From positions 691,472 to 755,471 of the forward strand of contig NW_025335468.1 of assembly GCF_004798865.1 (NCBI RefSeq): a stretch of DNA of 64,000 bases, given 5' to 3'. The position numbers and the translations under genes are program-made. This document shows positions 1 to 11,683 of this stretch, in pieces. Under the pieces are notes generated by a model that made no database searches, was not told where the DNA came from, and worked only from the letters and a program-made list of their open reading frames with translations. Each line of letters begins with the position of its first letter. Within the stretch, counting starts at the first letter, position 1. This DNA comes from Varanus komodoensis (Eukaryota; Chordata; Lepidosauria; Squamata; Varanidae).

Positions 1-3000
1 AACACCCTGTTCGGCAACATCCCAGATTGTATGCCAAAGGCCTGCCTTCCTAAACAAAAATGCTTTTGCTTGCTTTTGAAAGGACAACAGAGAGGAGGCC
101 AACAAAGCCTCCCTGAGCATGGAGTTCCAGGGCCTGGGAGAGACCACAGAGAAGGCTCTCTCTCATGTCTTCACCACGTGCACCTTGGGATGGCACATGA
201 CTGCAAGGCCATTCCCCAAAGCTCTTAACAGCTGGTCAGAACTGTATGGGAGAAGGAAGTCTCTCAGACAACCTGATCCCAAGCCCTCTAAGAGCTTTGT
301 AAGTGACATATAAATATTAAAGTGATTTAGATTCTGCCCAAAACATACAGATAGCCAGTGAAGGGATTGTGAGTCACATGCTCCTTTCCAAGAAACCGAT
401 TATAGCAATCTGGACCAGCTTTTAATCAGTTCTTAAAGGCAACCCCATGCAAACATGTGACAGTAGTTCAAGGAGGATGCAACTAAATCATTTGTGATTC
501 TGGCCTGATCAAACATCACTAGGAACAGGTGCAGCTCCTGTATTAGCCTCAGCTATACAAATGCATTTCTAGAATGTCCAGATTGCTTCTGGGGGCTTGT
601 TTCGCCACACATGCATATCCCAGTGACAGCTAAAGTCCTACCACACATGCACTGTCAAAATATGGAGAGCACAGGAATCCATGAAGCCACACACTCACTT
701 TACTATTCTTCCTTATTACAAAAACTTTCCAAAGACATGCAGCAGATTCCATGGGGGCCAAGGCAACATACACCAACGGAAAACCAAGTATACCTTCTAA
801 ATGCTGTTTCTCACCCTCAGTAGATACACTCACAACCTAGAGATCCAAGAGCAAACCGATCTGAAAGCAAACTGACTAGCATAAATTCAGTAATATGTGG
901 GCTGGAAGAATGTACCCTCACTGATCTATGAAGAAAAAACACAGGAAACAGGCAAAACACAAAATACTGGACTGCAGAAATTCTACAATATTTTGTAATT
1001 ATGTAATGGACACTGGAACAGGCAAATCTCATCCTATTTACTGCCCACAACTCTGATTAGGAATTTTAGGAAAACTTATCACACAGATTTTTAAAACTAT
1101 TACAGTTTTAATGCATATCAGAGATTAGTAATAATTAAAACCTGTCCAAAATAGAAGATATTCCCAGAACAGATCATTGTTTAGGTTTAATGAACAATAC
1201 TGCACTTTGGAAGCCCACTTTGGAAATATGAAAAGAAGATGTGGACAATAATATTCACACATAATTTAATTCTGTATGCTATGTGTGTATGTTAAGTTTT
1301 ACTCTTTTGGTAGAGAATAACAGTTTTAAAGGGAAAGCACAAGCAGAAGAATTTATACGATTACCAATTTTTTACACAAAGAAGGGGATGATGCTATTAA
1401 CATTTCCCATTTCTTCCAGAAGTAAATGGGTATCTATGCACCTCTCTCAAAAATGAGTAAGCATCACTACCTGAGCCATGAGAACAGCAAAACAATGGTT
1501 AGTGCAGGAGGCTCACATAGCACCAGATAGCCATATGTAATGTCAAAACCGTTTGACCAACAGTCATACGTTCAAAGTTACTGAAGCAACTCTATCTCTG
1601 CTTGCGAATGTGAGATGGCATGCACATCTATAAATACAAATCTGTACTGTTTACAACACACAATAAGAGAAGGGAATAGCAGGTCACCCATCCTCAACAA
1701 CCCAGAAGAGCAATGGTTCAAGTACATCCCCACTGAAAAGTCAGGCAGGACAATGGACAGATATTCAGCATCCCTCACAGCTGGCTGGCCAGCAATGATG
1801 CTGCTGGTTTAGGATCCATGATAAGACATACCAGGAATCCTTGGAAACATGTTACATAGTAGCAATCAATCAAAAGCTCATGCATGTAGTGGGAGGCTAG
1901 AAACCCTTGACAAAGGCGGTTGTATTTAGTAGGCTGGGCAGGTGGGAGACTACAAAGGGCCTGTCAATATGAGTTAGTTTGTCCCAAGCTATGGACTACC
2001 CCTGACTGGTTATCACCTCTCCACTGTTATATAAATGTCTTTCCAAGCCTGCTACTGAGGAGCATTTAATCAGAAATGCTCACACTGAGCATGGGGACCT
2101 CATACAAACAACCTGCTTTAGTCCTTTGTCAGGATTCTTCCATATAAGCTTAAGAAGTTGCCAGAAAGTGAGCCAGATGCTGTCCACCTAGTTCAACATG
2201 ATCTACACTAAGTGACAAAGATGTTCCAGAACTTTATATGGATCTTTTCCCCAGCCCTACCGGGTGAATGCACAGAAGAACATGGAAGCATCTGCAAGAA
2301 AAATCTGTTCGATGCTGAACTAGGATGATTCACAATCCAGGCAATGTAATAAAGAGACTTCAGAAGTAAATATGAATTTACTTGCTGCTTTGAATGTGTG
2401 GCTACTAGGCAATTCTACTAAGGGTGAGTTTGGTTCTAATGCAGCTGATTCCTGAATTGTCTCCCACTGCATTCCACACAGTTCCATTTTTAAGTCATTC
2501 ATAACTATACAAGTTTACAACATAATCATATGCTTTGTTTTAGAACAGTGAGGAACAATATACCAAAAAAAATTTGAATGGGAGTCTGAGAGTATCTAAA
2601 GTTATAAATCTTTCCACAAACTCATTATATCATGTTGTAGGAGTCCTCCTATTTTCTCCCAATTATTTCCTCTTCACTTAATAACCTAACATTTTTAAGA
2701 ATACAAAAATGTTAACTGTGAAGAATTACAAGTGAAAAACAGAATTCAGATATTCCTATTTAATGTTACCCACTGCTCTAAAGAATCAAAGCTGAATGCT
2801 ATATGACAAACTAGACTAAGACTGTTGTTCTCTATCTCTATGAATATTTGCTGGTATTTTTAACTGTTATAGTATCAGTGTGATACTGACAGCAGAAGAC
2901 ACAAGGACACCCTACATAAGGACACCCTCAAGTTTGAATGAAGTCTATTTCAGGAAGATTTATCTTATCCTGATTTGAGGCTACAGTAAATAACCTGTTA

Positions 3001-3485
3001 TTTCATGTCCTAGTTCTTTAAATAAAAAAAGATGACCCCAACGCTCCCAAACTGGTTCCACTCAGAAGAAATACATCAGCGTTTCTTCCAACCTGCTATC
3101 CTCATGAGATTTGCTGAGAAACTTTGAATGTGAAAAAATTCATTCATCCTTCCCTGAAGATCAAAATGATTCACACCAAACAGGCAATATGAGAACCTTA
3201 TTACAAGTTCTTCATCTTCAACTATTTCAATTTTATACTGCACAGTCGTTCAAAAAATGGGCATGAAGATCTCCCTTGTTAATAACAAGACCCCTATACA
3301 AGGAAAAGTAGCAATTTTAAATCCAAATGTTTTACTGCACAGGACAAGCCTCTTGAGGTTCCATCATGGTCTGAAGGTTTGTCTCCTACAGAGCGGTATG
3401 CCCTTCCCAACTCCACTGCTCCTTCTATATTCAGTATAATGCTTTTCCTTGCCCTCCTTCCTAGCAGGTCCGCACCGGCGCTCAC
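1..3485 (-). other. CPSF7: CPSF7 intron 1 (partial)
   Basis: This stretch lies downstream of the CPSF7 first coding exon on the minus strand and begins with its GTGAG donor at 3485-3481. The next CPSF7 exon, expected to encode a segment beginning DPEFNNTDQIDLYDD, is not visible on the minus strand here. The intron therefore runs off the left edge. Apart from AT-rich unique-looking sequence I see no gene or clear repeat in it. All open frames are short and resemble nothing I know. Confidence 0.7.
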
Positions 3486-3539
3486 CTGGTTGAACTCTTC
3501 GTCGGCGTAGATATCAATGAGGTCCACTCCTTCCGACAT
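3486..3539 (-). CDS. CPSF7: CPSF7 first coding exon (CFIm 59 kDa subunit), partial gene
   Basis: On the minus strand the ATG at 3539-3537 opens MSEGVDLIDIYADEEFNQ, which I recognise as the exact N-terminus of vertebrate CPSF7. The exon ends with CAG at 3486 followed by a GTGAG donor, in phase 0. CPSF7 is the 59 kDa subunit of nuclear cleavage factor Im. It pairs with NUDT21 to bind UGUA elements and influence poly(A) site choice. Its RRM, proline-rich middle and RS-like tail must lie left of the window. Just upstream of the ATG, two possible acceptor AGs (near 3563 and 3580 on the plus strand) are preceded by pyrimidines. The 5' UTR may therefore be spliced from a more distal exon in the CpG island. 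The gene is divergent from SDHAF2, with 888 bp between the two ATGs. Confidence 0.93.
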
Positions 3540-3599
3540 ATTTTCAGGAGCGACACAGAGAGAACTGGAGAGAAAGAGCCGCACTGCAGGGTCAAAGCA

Positions 3600-4720
3600 A
3601 AGAGGAGGGAGATGAGTTTTAACAAGGCCAACGAACGATCATGCCGCGCGGCCGTGAGCTCGCCCCCGTCTCCGCGCCGCCTGCCGTGCTTGGCCGTCAA
3701 GAAGCCCGCCGAGACCGGAGTGGGCCTTGGGCGCACGGCAGCCCCGCCCCCTTTCCTTAGCGCGACTGGAAGAGCTCCGCAGCCAGGGCAGAGGGAGCGG
3801 CGTGCGCGTGTGTGCGGGGCAGAAGCCTGACCCCCGGCCGCCGCCTCCCCCGCGCCAGAACCCGGTTGCCGCCATAGTTGCGCTCGCGCCCGCCATCGCC
3901 TTCTCTTTCCCGCGCTGAGAATGAGGCCGGACAGCCAAGCATCCCTGCCCGCCCCTCGCCGTTGGCCCGCCCCTCGCCCGAAACCTCAACACCTCCCCGG
4001 TACTGCTCCAGCCCGTTACACCGCGTAAGGCCCCAAATCCCAAGCAGGCCCAAAGCGCGCGCGAACCTCTCTCTCTCCCTCTCTCTCTTTCTCACTCCTC
4101 CGCCGCCGCCGCCGCAAGCTCCTCCTCCAGCGCCCCTCCCCTTCCTTCCTGGTGAGAAGCCCGCCCCTTCCGGCTTACCACTGCCGGCCTGAACAAACGA
4201 ACAAAAACGGAAAGGGCCTGTTGGAGGGCCTTGTCCCGCCCTTCCGAGATTGGAGGGCAACGCTGAGCGAAACAGCCGTAACGGGAAACAAGGAGAGGTT
4301 GCTCTAGGACGCGCGAGTGGCTCTATGGCTGAGTGAGGCAAGGGGCTTCCGTAGAGACCGTGTCCGGACTTACTACACGTCTATGGTAGGGAGCGAGGGG
4401 TAGAGTGGCTGCCCGAGAAGAGCCGGGATGGCTGCAGCGAGCGCCCGAGTGAGTGAGGGGAGGCGTAACGGGGTTGAGGGACAGTTGGGCCTCTAGTGAA
4501 GGTGATCGTTTACCGTGGCTCGCCTTGTCCTTCTTCTAATTGTATTTCCCAGCGTCTTTGGCTCCTTCCCGGTTCCGTCCTCCGCTTGCCAAGGTGCAGC
4601 TATCGTGGAGATTCTCCAGCCGACTCCGGGCGGGACCTGCTGGAGATTCCTCTGCCGCCCTGGCAGGCTCGCCCTCACGAGCCACTGCAAACTAAACGCG
4701 CGAGGTTGTTGTACGAGAGC
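3600..4720. promoter_or_regulatory. CpG-island bidirectional promoter, CPSF7/SDHAF2
   Basis: This is a GC- and CpG-dense block between the divergent CPSF7 and SDHAF2 starts, with no TATA box. Sites seen include a YY1-like GCCGCCAT near 3869, an ETS-like CTTCCGG at 4167-4173, an inverted CCAAT box (ATTGG) near 4250 and another ETS-like CTTCCG near 4346. This composition is typical of broad housekeeping promoters. Which sites drive which gene is inference. Long open frames on both strands here (for example 3757-4341 minus) result from low stop density in GC-rich DNA. Confidence 0.75.
4428..4448 (+). CDS. SDHAF2: SDHAF2 coding exon 1
   Basis: Seven codons (MAAASAR) end in phase 0 before GTGAGT. 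They begin the mitochondrial presequence. The choice rests on the phase match with exon 2 and the human gene's equally short first coding exon. Confidence 0.8.
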
Positions 4721-7125
4721 CGCAAGAGAGGTATGCTGGAGAATTGCCTCTTGCTCAGGTGAGCCTCTTGCCCCTATCCCCTTTTTCGGTCTTCTTATAT
4801 TCCTTTTCTGTATTTAGTTAGGCCAGCCTTTTTCAGTCAGTTTGGGGAGGCTGGAAATTGTAGTCTCACACGTCTGGAGGAAATCAAGTTATGGAAGGTA
4901 GGGAGAGGGCCTCTGCGCCAATAGCCAGCATATTGGGTGATTCCCAGTACTTTGGTATCTTTGAAACACCTTCTGTAACTTCCACTAAGAACTCCAGGCT
5001 TGATTGCCTTGTTTTATGCAGAAAATTTTGGGAATATTAGGGTCAGATTAAAGGGCCACGTCTATGCCTCTAGGAGGCCAGCAGTTCTTTCTTCCTACCC
5101 TAGCATGGTATTCAGTGGTTTACTGCCTCAGGAGATATAAATTCTATCAGGGATCTAAGATGTTGATAGATCTAACCACTTCCATGGATTATGAATCCCT
5201 TTTAAAAACTAAGTGGTCCTGTGCTATGGGACTGTGTATTCTATCTTTTATGTGTTATCCTCTGGGTGGCTCTTGAATTCTTACTGTCTGCATTCTCTAT
5301 GCTATATGCACCACTTCTAAACCTAAGATACTTTAGAATGTTGCCATGTTATTAAACTTTAGAATGTATTCCATCTCAAGTGCAGCATCCAAAAATATTG
5401 TTGCAAAACAGCATGATTCTATCAACAAAAGCAAAGATTGGCCATTCCAATGACTATATTTTTGCAGATATGGTACTTAAGAATAGCCATTCCAGCTAAG
5501 AGACAGGATAGAAATATAAACAAACAAATAGGAGAATTCAAACACTGATTTATCTTTAAGTGGTCCTTTTGCCACAGTTAGCATTGTTTCCTGACTTTGT
5601 GCTTATTTGGTGAGTTTTCCTATTGTGGTTTTTGTATTGTGTTTTGCTGTTTCCCTTAGCTTCTTTGCCAAGGAGAATCTGAATCAAATGAATGAACAAC
5701 AGCTGGATCTTTATGATCGCCTCATTAATGAGCCCAGCAATGACTGGGATATCTATTACTGGGCAACAGGTAATGCAAACCATTGTCTTTTGGCTCTCAC
5801 TATGATATTTCTTGGCTTGTGAAGGATTATCTTCACATGCAGCAGAACTATATACGTAATCAATTTTTGTTTCTTATCTATAGTCATATTTTAGGGATAT
5901 TACAAAAAGAGTTGAACAATGTTGTTGTCCATATTCCTAGAAGGCTGACACTGGCAATTTGAAATAATTGTTTCAGCTTTATGCGAAACCTAAATATTTG
6001 CGTAAAGAGGTGATCTCTGATAATCTTTCTAGCCTTGGCTTCCAGGACCATCAAGATTATAACTGGTGTATTCTATACATGAAGTTGATTGGCTAATTTG
6101 ACTTGTTAATTTTAAGAAGTCCACTGTAAGTTTGGTTAAGTCTGGATCCACTTTGGATCTTTTGTATACTTACATGATTGGAAGCCCTTTTGAATTCAGT
6201 AGGACTAACTTCCTTATAAGGATGTGTTAGAATCAGATTCTATAAGTGCTGCATCACTGTTATGATAAAAGTATCTCTTCTAAAAATCTCCATCTAACAT
6301 TTCCAGAGGATAGCAATTCTTGTCATGGGTTGGTGCTCCTTTTTTATATTTAGCAAATGAGAAAAGTTTCCAGATGAGACTTTTATCACATTGTCTTTCC
6401 TCATTCATAGAATTTTCCTGGGGGAATGAGGGGTCAGATGACATCATCTACTCACAGCCCTTCTTTGTTTTTTCACTGCCTCTTCATAGCTGGGCAGTAC
6501 CTTCTGCCTGTTAGCACTGGAAACCCTCTGGCTTGGAAGTAACTTAACAGAGAGAGAGCCATGTAAAAAATGGCACTAGGTTGGCTTTATTATATTTATA
6601 GCCCACTTTTTTCTTTCAGGAAATCCATTCTTCATCCTTTCCATTCCTTCCATGTAGCTACCCTGTGGGGTAGGTTGGGTTGAGAGTCAGTGACTGACCC
6701 AAAGTTACCCAGTGAACTTCATGGCCAAGCAAGAACTAGAATTTGAGTCTGCTTAGTCTCAATCCAACACTCCAATCGCTTCACCACACTATAACTCTCT
6801 AGAGCAGCCTTTCTTAACTTGGTGCCTTTCATATGTTTTGGAGTGCAACTGTATCTATCTCAGGAATCATGGATAACAGTCAGGAAAGCTGAGTCCCAAC
6901 CATTTGGAAGCCACTAGTTTGGGGAAAGCTACTTTAGCAATCTTCAGTCATTATATAAAGATTGTGTTTCACTTCCACTTTTTTCTTCCTTAAGAAGCAA
7001 AGCCTGCTCCAGAAATCTTTGAGAATGAAGTCATGGAGATGCTTAGACAATTTACCAAAAACAAGAAGAGAGAGAAGAGACTGCAACAACCAGATCTGGA
7101 CAACTTTATTGAAGCCCCACACTGA
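4428..7125 (+). CDS. SDHAF2: SDHAF2, succinate dehydrogenase assembly factor 2 (four coding exons)
   Basis: The coding exons are 4428-4448, 4553-4758, 5660-5769 and 6995-7125. Together they encode 155 aa, against 166 in human, and all junctions are GT-AG and in phase. SDHAF2 is a mitochondrial matrix protein that promotes covalent FAD attachment to SDHA during complex II assembly. Landmarks include the conserved YRGDSP segment after a basic, Leu/Arg-rich presequence, EIPLPPWQ, and [16 protein letters not shown] with the RGxxE motif shared with bacterial Sdh[19 protein letters not shown] and [16 protein letters not shown] follow. The start ATG gives MAAASAR, shorter than the 12-codon human first exon but in the same phase. 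The C-terminus ends in DNFIEAPH. The gene is transcribed away from CPSF7. Its poly(A) signal is at 7278-7283. Confidence 0.95.
4553..4758 (+). CDS. SDHAF2: SDHAF2 coding exon 2
   Basis: The acceptor is TATTTCCCAG and the donor CAG|GTGAGC, ending in phase 2. The exon completes the presequence ([16 protein letters not shown]) and encodes [10 protein letters not shown] through [12 protein letters not shown]. Intron 1 before it is only 104 bp. Confidence 0.92.
4822..4882 (+). repeat. Fragment of quasi-palindromic squamate repeat
   Basis: This is a partial arm in SDHAF2 intron 2: CCAGCCTTTTTCAG, then GGAAATTGTAGTCTC and CACGTCTGGAG. It matches the family best seen at 57556-57687, without the second arm. 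Confidence 0.4.
5660..5769 (+). CDS. SDHAF2: SDHAF2 coding exon 3
   Basis: The acceptor is TTTCCCTTAG. The donor is ACAG|GTAATG, leaving phase 1. The exon encodes [20 protein letters not shown] and the strongly conserved [17 protein letters not shown]. Confidence 0.95.
6187..6240 (+). repeat. Degraded copy of a short dispersed repeat (ATTCAGTAGGACTAACTTCC type)
   Basis: It shares the pattern TGA-TTCAGT-GGACT-ACT-CC followed by GTGT-AG-ATT with copies at 13131-13172, 40945-41017 and 53183-53230. It lies in SDHAF2 intron 3. I know this motif from squamate genomes but cannot assign a family name. Confidence 0.5.
6575..6802 (-). repeat. tRNA-derived, MIR-like SINE
   Basis: Read on the minus strand, it starts with a tRNA-like head (AGTGTGGTGAAGCGATTGGA, A-box-like). 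It continues with a degenerate B box, CCATGAAGTTCACTGGGTAA, GGGTCAGTCACTGACTCTCA and CCTACCCCACAGGGT. This is the layout of the CORE/MIR-type SINE common in squamates. It is inserted antisense in SDHAF2 intron 3 and is old, with many substitutions. Confidence 0.75.
6806..6930. repeat. Quasi-palindromic squamate repeat, copy in SDHAF2 intron 3
   Basis: AGCAGCCTTTCTTAACTTGG at the left is mirrored by GTTTGGGGAAAGCTACTTT at the right. TTTTGGAGTGCAACTG and CAACCATTTGGAAGCC lie between. The arms are decayed but clear. Confidence 0.6.
6995..7125 (+). CDS. SDHAF2: SDHAF2 coding exon 4 with stop
   Basis: The acceptor is CTTCCTTAAG. The exon encodes [20 protein letters not shown], then a lysine-rich stretch and the C-terminus, with TGA at 7123-7125. 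The 3' UTR continues to about 7300. Confidence 0.95.
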
Positions 7126-7277
7126 TCTTGTATAACTTTCTCTATGTCACACAACTTTGGAATCCTCTGAAACTAAGAAAGTATATATTGTAGTATTTGG
7201 ATCTTTCTCAATGTCAAACACAGTATTTCCCGGTCCTGGCTCGAGTAGCTACAGTTCTGCATGTTTTGTTTCTATGT

Positions 7278-7283
7278 AATAAA
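7278..7283 (+). other. SDHAF2: SDHAF2 poly(A) signal AATAAA
   Basis: A canonical AATAAA lies 153 bp after the SDHAF2 stop, with a T-rich stretch just downstream. It probably marks the mRNA end near 7300. Confidence 0.7.
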
Positions 7284-8936
7284 ATTTTAGGCCTTTTTCC
7301 TGAAGATGAGGAAAAAGGAGTCATAAGGACACTTTGGTTTTGACTCATTTTGCACTTCAGCAGTACAGTCCATTTATATCTATCTTATCTGCAGACTGAT
7401 TTGAATGAAATTATCATGGTAGTTCTCATTCACTGAGAAATATTCCTGTTATTTAATTAGCTTTATATCTTGCCCAGTTCCAGTGTTCCTGCACATATTT
7501 CACTTTTGTTCAGTGCAAAGGACAATCTTTCTCAGAGGTGTACAGATGAATATCATGGATTTGCAAAAGTCAATATTAGTGTTTTTACTCTGTATGTATT
7601 CCAATTTAGGAAAACCATGATTGGCTATCACCTTCTAATATATTGGGACATATTAGCTACAATCATTTTCTCAAGGGCAGCCTTGTGGTTACCAGTTCTT
7701 TAGCCATGTCAATCCCTGATAAATATTATTTTGTTTCATTTCTGCTTTGTCACTTCTTGTTTTCTACTTTGTGTAACTGCTATCAGTCACTTGTACATTC
7801 TGATTTCTCTGTTACCGGTTCAGTATACTTTTGATTTGGAGACTCACCTGTAACAGCTTTGTTGGGCAAAGTTTTTACACTTACTTTGGTTTTACTTGGG
7901 AACATCTGGGTTGTGTTGGAGTCCAGTTTTCTCCCAACTGACGGCCAGCTTCCATTGCCCTAGATTGTTGACCATTATGGTTGACAATTTTAGCTACAAA
8001 TAGTTTTGTGTGAATTTGGCGCTGTAATTGAATATCCAAAGAGGACTTGAGCACAACAGTGCTACTTATGATTATATCTTATGAGGCAGAAGGTGGTCAG
8101 TACTGGCATTAAGTCATATTGAAGGCTGGATTTTTTGATATATATTTCTTTGGGTAATTTAAGTATTTACTATTGGCAAATGTCCACAGTAGCAAATTTG
8201 GAAATGCAGAAGAATTTCAACCCATATAACAATTATACCATTTCAAGCAGTGGTACTCGCATGGTTGAATATCCTTTACCTCTGTTACAGTATCCTTACG
8301 ATTCTGGAGGAAACCCCTGAAAGAAATGTATGTTTAAAGCCTAAAGCTCACATGGTGCCTCAGCCCCTCTTTCCAGGCAAGGACAAAAGACACAGTCAAA
8401 ATTCTCTGTCTCTTTTGCAAGGTGGAGGAAGTCAGAGCTTGCCTCTCTGCTCCTCCTGTGCTTGAGTGGATGCACGTAACATTCTGAGTTCAGAAGGTTG
8501 TTACGAACATCCTCATAGGATGACCCTTAGATTTATTTGATTAATTAGTATCTGCTCAGTACCTTCTGTGATTATGACTTATGAAGAGTTTATGTTGATG
8601 TAGCAGGCATTTGCTACTTGTATACCATTTGTTTCCTTGTTTCCTTTTAACTGCTTACATTTCCTGTCAGAACCCTGTCATGATACAAGAAAACGAAATC
8701 ATGGGTTGGATCCAATTTAATAAAGCAGGACTTGCCTGCTTTCCCTCATGCTCCCATGTAGGCCCTCCAGATCTGCACTGGAGGGTCCCACAACCTTCTA
8801 GAGTAGACAGGGTGGATGTGAGTCCTTCATAGGGGAGGGAAAATCTGTTCCAGCAGCAGCTTCTCTTCCAGTAGTAGATCCAATCCAGTATTTTTTGTCT
8901 TGTGCCCATACCTATTGTGTTCAAAAAATGACTAAC

Positions 8937-9035
8937 GGTGCAATCTGATGCAAGTTTAGACAGCCTTATGTCTAGCTGGACCATGCTAGAAAGTTGTAGG
9001 ATTTCTTTCTGTCTAAACTTAGAGAAGATTGCACC
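8937..9035. mobile_element. MITE-like element with terminal inverted repeats
   Basis: The element starts GGTGCAATC and ends GATTGCACC. Inside these lie AAGTTTAGACAG and CTGTCTAAACTT, also perfect complements. Each arm is thus 27 bp with a 6-base mismatched patch, around a centre that includes AAGTTGTAGGATTTC. No transposase is encoded. I recall very similar hairpins (GGTGCAATCC...CTGTCTAAAC) as a frequent non-autonomous element in squamates. I see no clear target duplication. Confidence 0.65.
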
Positions 9036-10542
9036 TTAAGATACATTTTAATCTGTTGCATCAGTGAATGCTTAATTATATAAATACATTTAAAAGATGC
9101 AGTATTCCTATTAATGTTGTGGGGGAATGCTTTTTAAACTATGAAAGCTTTGGGTAGTAGCGTTTCAGCTATTTTCAAATGTAACTGTGTGACAATTTGA
9201 AATACATTTTAATTCACCCTTAATCATATGGGGGGTTTAATTAGTTATTCATAATAACATATTTCTTTGCAGCCATCAGTTTTTCAGTGGCATTACCTTG
9301 AAACTACCACATGGTGTCATAATAAGTGTATGTATAATAAGTTGCTCATTCAGGGCTGAAGAAGGTGAAGGAATTCTATGTAGGTTTACTTAAAAGTGGT
9401 GTTACTTTGTGAGTCCTTGTTACAGCATACTCAGGGCTCAGTGTATGCTATGCCCAGATTTCACAGTTCTGCACCAAGTAAATCCAAATTCTATGACTGC
9501 ATTGAAGGGCAATCCGGCTGAAGTGTTTATTCTTAGATGAACATGAGAAAAGAATTGCACAATAATGAAATTTCATGGATCTGGACTGTGTGATTTTCAA
9601 CTTCTGCTTAGCCTCCGTTTCTAGTTACTGAGGTTTCAGAATTATTTCTATAGGTACAAATGTTAGAATATTGGTAGAGGTGGTGCCTTACCATTTCAGG
9701 AATTCTGTGCTAGGTGCCAAAACTATACTTGGGGTTCGTTGTACCACTCCTGCCTGTCTCTCTGAAGCCACCCTGACTCTCCAACTGCTGCTTACTGCCA
9801 TGACTCCTATATAACAGAAAAATCAGTCTGGAGTCTGCTCTTTTTGAAAACCACAATTGGATCATTGACAGGGGTCACACTGCCCCTCTCCCTCAAGCCT
9901 TGGAAGGTTGTACTTGGGAATCAAATAATTAACACCTGGTTTGGAACTATTCAATATAGTTGTGCTGTGGGCCACTATGTGCCTTCCAGTGGCCTCTGCA
10001 CTGGCATCTATAAATGAGGATTTCTCAGTGTGTTGTCTGAGCTGGTTGCTATGTGCTGGTTGCTAGGATACATGCTGCTAGCATTCTTTCATCAAGTTCC
10101 TAACTTATTTAAGTGGATGGATCAGTTCTTTGGGGAGGCAACAGGATTGTACTTGCTACAGGAAACCAGTAACCATTGCCTCGGCTGGGACAGGTAAGAG
10201 CATGCCATCGCAAGGTGAAGGTGGACTGGTGAGAGCTGCCTGCTGTCCAGAGTGGGTTTTGGTTTGGTTTGGTTGAGGAAGAAGTCTTGCAATGTCTCAA
10301 ACTTGTCTGCCATATTCTTTGACTGTTGCCTTGTATTAGCTAAGTATGCCAAGCAGCTAACCAAGAACTTTGCCAGCCCTGCTGCCCAAGTGCTTTTAAG
10401 ATGCAGCTGCTGGGAACCTAAGGCCTTGTGTGCCAAGTACATGCCGTGCTACCAAACGTTATCCCCGCTCTCTCTCTCTCTCTCATGTGCTTTGCATTGG
10501 AAAAGTTCATGCTGAAAAATGGGCAATAGTGTATGGCCTGCT

Positions 10543-10582
10543 GGGAGACCGATACCCATCAACTCACAAGATTCCTACAGTT
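10543..10582 (+). repeat. Left member of a 40-bp inverted repeat pair
   Basis: It begins GGGAGACCGATACCC and ends CTACAGTT. The reverse complement of 11684-11723 matches it at 38 of 40 positions. Weaker similarity continues a few tens of bases outward, so both are probably copies of one dispersed repeat. Confidence 0.75.
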
Positions 10583-10940
10583 AGCAATGGTCAGCAGCAG
10601 TTTGGGGAAAGTATGAGGCATGTGGTTCAAGATGCAATTTAAGTATGTAAGGGTTCTATGCATTTCAATTACTGGGATTCTAGATGTGCAATGACACATC
10701 TATACATCATATGAATGCAATTAAAAATACTGGGGTAACATTGTTTCCCACTGCAGTAGTAATAGTAATGTGTGGAGTTCTCATTATTATTATTATAACA
10801 TTTCTATTAAACATCTATCAGTCATTATGTGATCCTCGTAGTTAAAAAGCATTCATGCAGACACGACTTCTTGAGAAGGCAAGCTCCTGTGGTCAGATAG
10901 GGCCCTTAGTGTCCCTGTCAAAAGGGGCAATGATTGGCCA

Positions 10941-11503
10941 TTTGTTGTTAGTTGCGAAGTCGTGTCTGACCCATCGCGACCCCATGGACAACATTCCTCC
11001 AGGCCTTCCTGTCCTCCACCATCCCCCGGAGTCCACTTAAGCTCACACCAACTGCCTCAGTGACTCCATCCAGCCACCTCATCCTCTGCCATCCCCTTCT
11101 TCTTTTGCTATCTATTGTTCCCAGCATTAGGCTCTTCTCCAGGGAGTCCTTCCTTCTCATTAGGTGGCCAAAGTATTTGAGTTTCATCTTCACTATCTGG
11201 CCTTCTAAAGAGCAGTCAGGGTTGATCTCCTCTAAGACTGACTGGTTTGATCGCCTTGCGGTCCAAGGGATTCACAGGAGTCACCTCCAGCACCACAATT
11301 CAAAGGCCTCAATCCTTTGGCGCTCAGCCTTCCTTATGGTCCAGCTTTGACAGCCATACATTGCAACTGGGAAAACCATAGCCTTGACTATACGCACTTT
11401 TGTTGGTAGGGTGATGTCTCTGCTTTTTAGTATGCTGTCTAGATTTGCCACAACTTTCCTCCCCAGGAGCAAGCATCTTTTAATTTCTTGGTTGCAGTCC
11501 CGA
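10941..11503 (-). mobile_element. BovB (RTE clade) LINE, 3' end fragment
   Basis: The minus strand carries the C-terminal end of a BovB reverse-transcriptase protein. One frame holds KVVANLDSILKSRDITLPTK, VRIVKAMVFPVAMYGCQSWT and AFELWCWR (11472-11281). A second holds LKYFGHLMRRKDSLEKSLML, RMRWLDGVTEAVGVSLSGLR and WRNVVHGVA (11193-10948). The frame changes between them. The element ends, in minus-strand order, with the BovB tail GACACGACTTCGCAACTAAC. It is 5'-truncated and dead. BovB is the LINE known for transfer between squamates and ruminants, so it supports a squamate source. Confidence 0.88.
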
Positions 11504-11683
11504 ATTGGCCATACTTGAATTAAATTTCTGCCCCACCACAGTGCTAACAGAAGCAGTTCATAAGACCATGCAATAAAACCTAATATAGCCTATTATATTA
11601 AAATATGCTTCACTGAAGGGGGAATCTCTACCTAATTTTACCTCTTAAGTGCTAGACCTCAGACGCCGGTGAGGTGGCTTTCC

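Noticed and set aside
3757-4341. 194-codon minus-strand open frame in the CpG island
   Set aside because: It is a low-complexity Gly/Arg-rich translation of GC-rich promoter DNA, with frames open on both strands. It resembles no protein I know.
6575-6802. Possible tRNA gene
   Set aside because: The tRNA-like boxes belong to a degraded SINE. The B box is degenerate and there is no cloverleaf or terminator.
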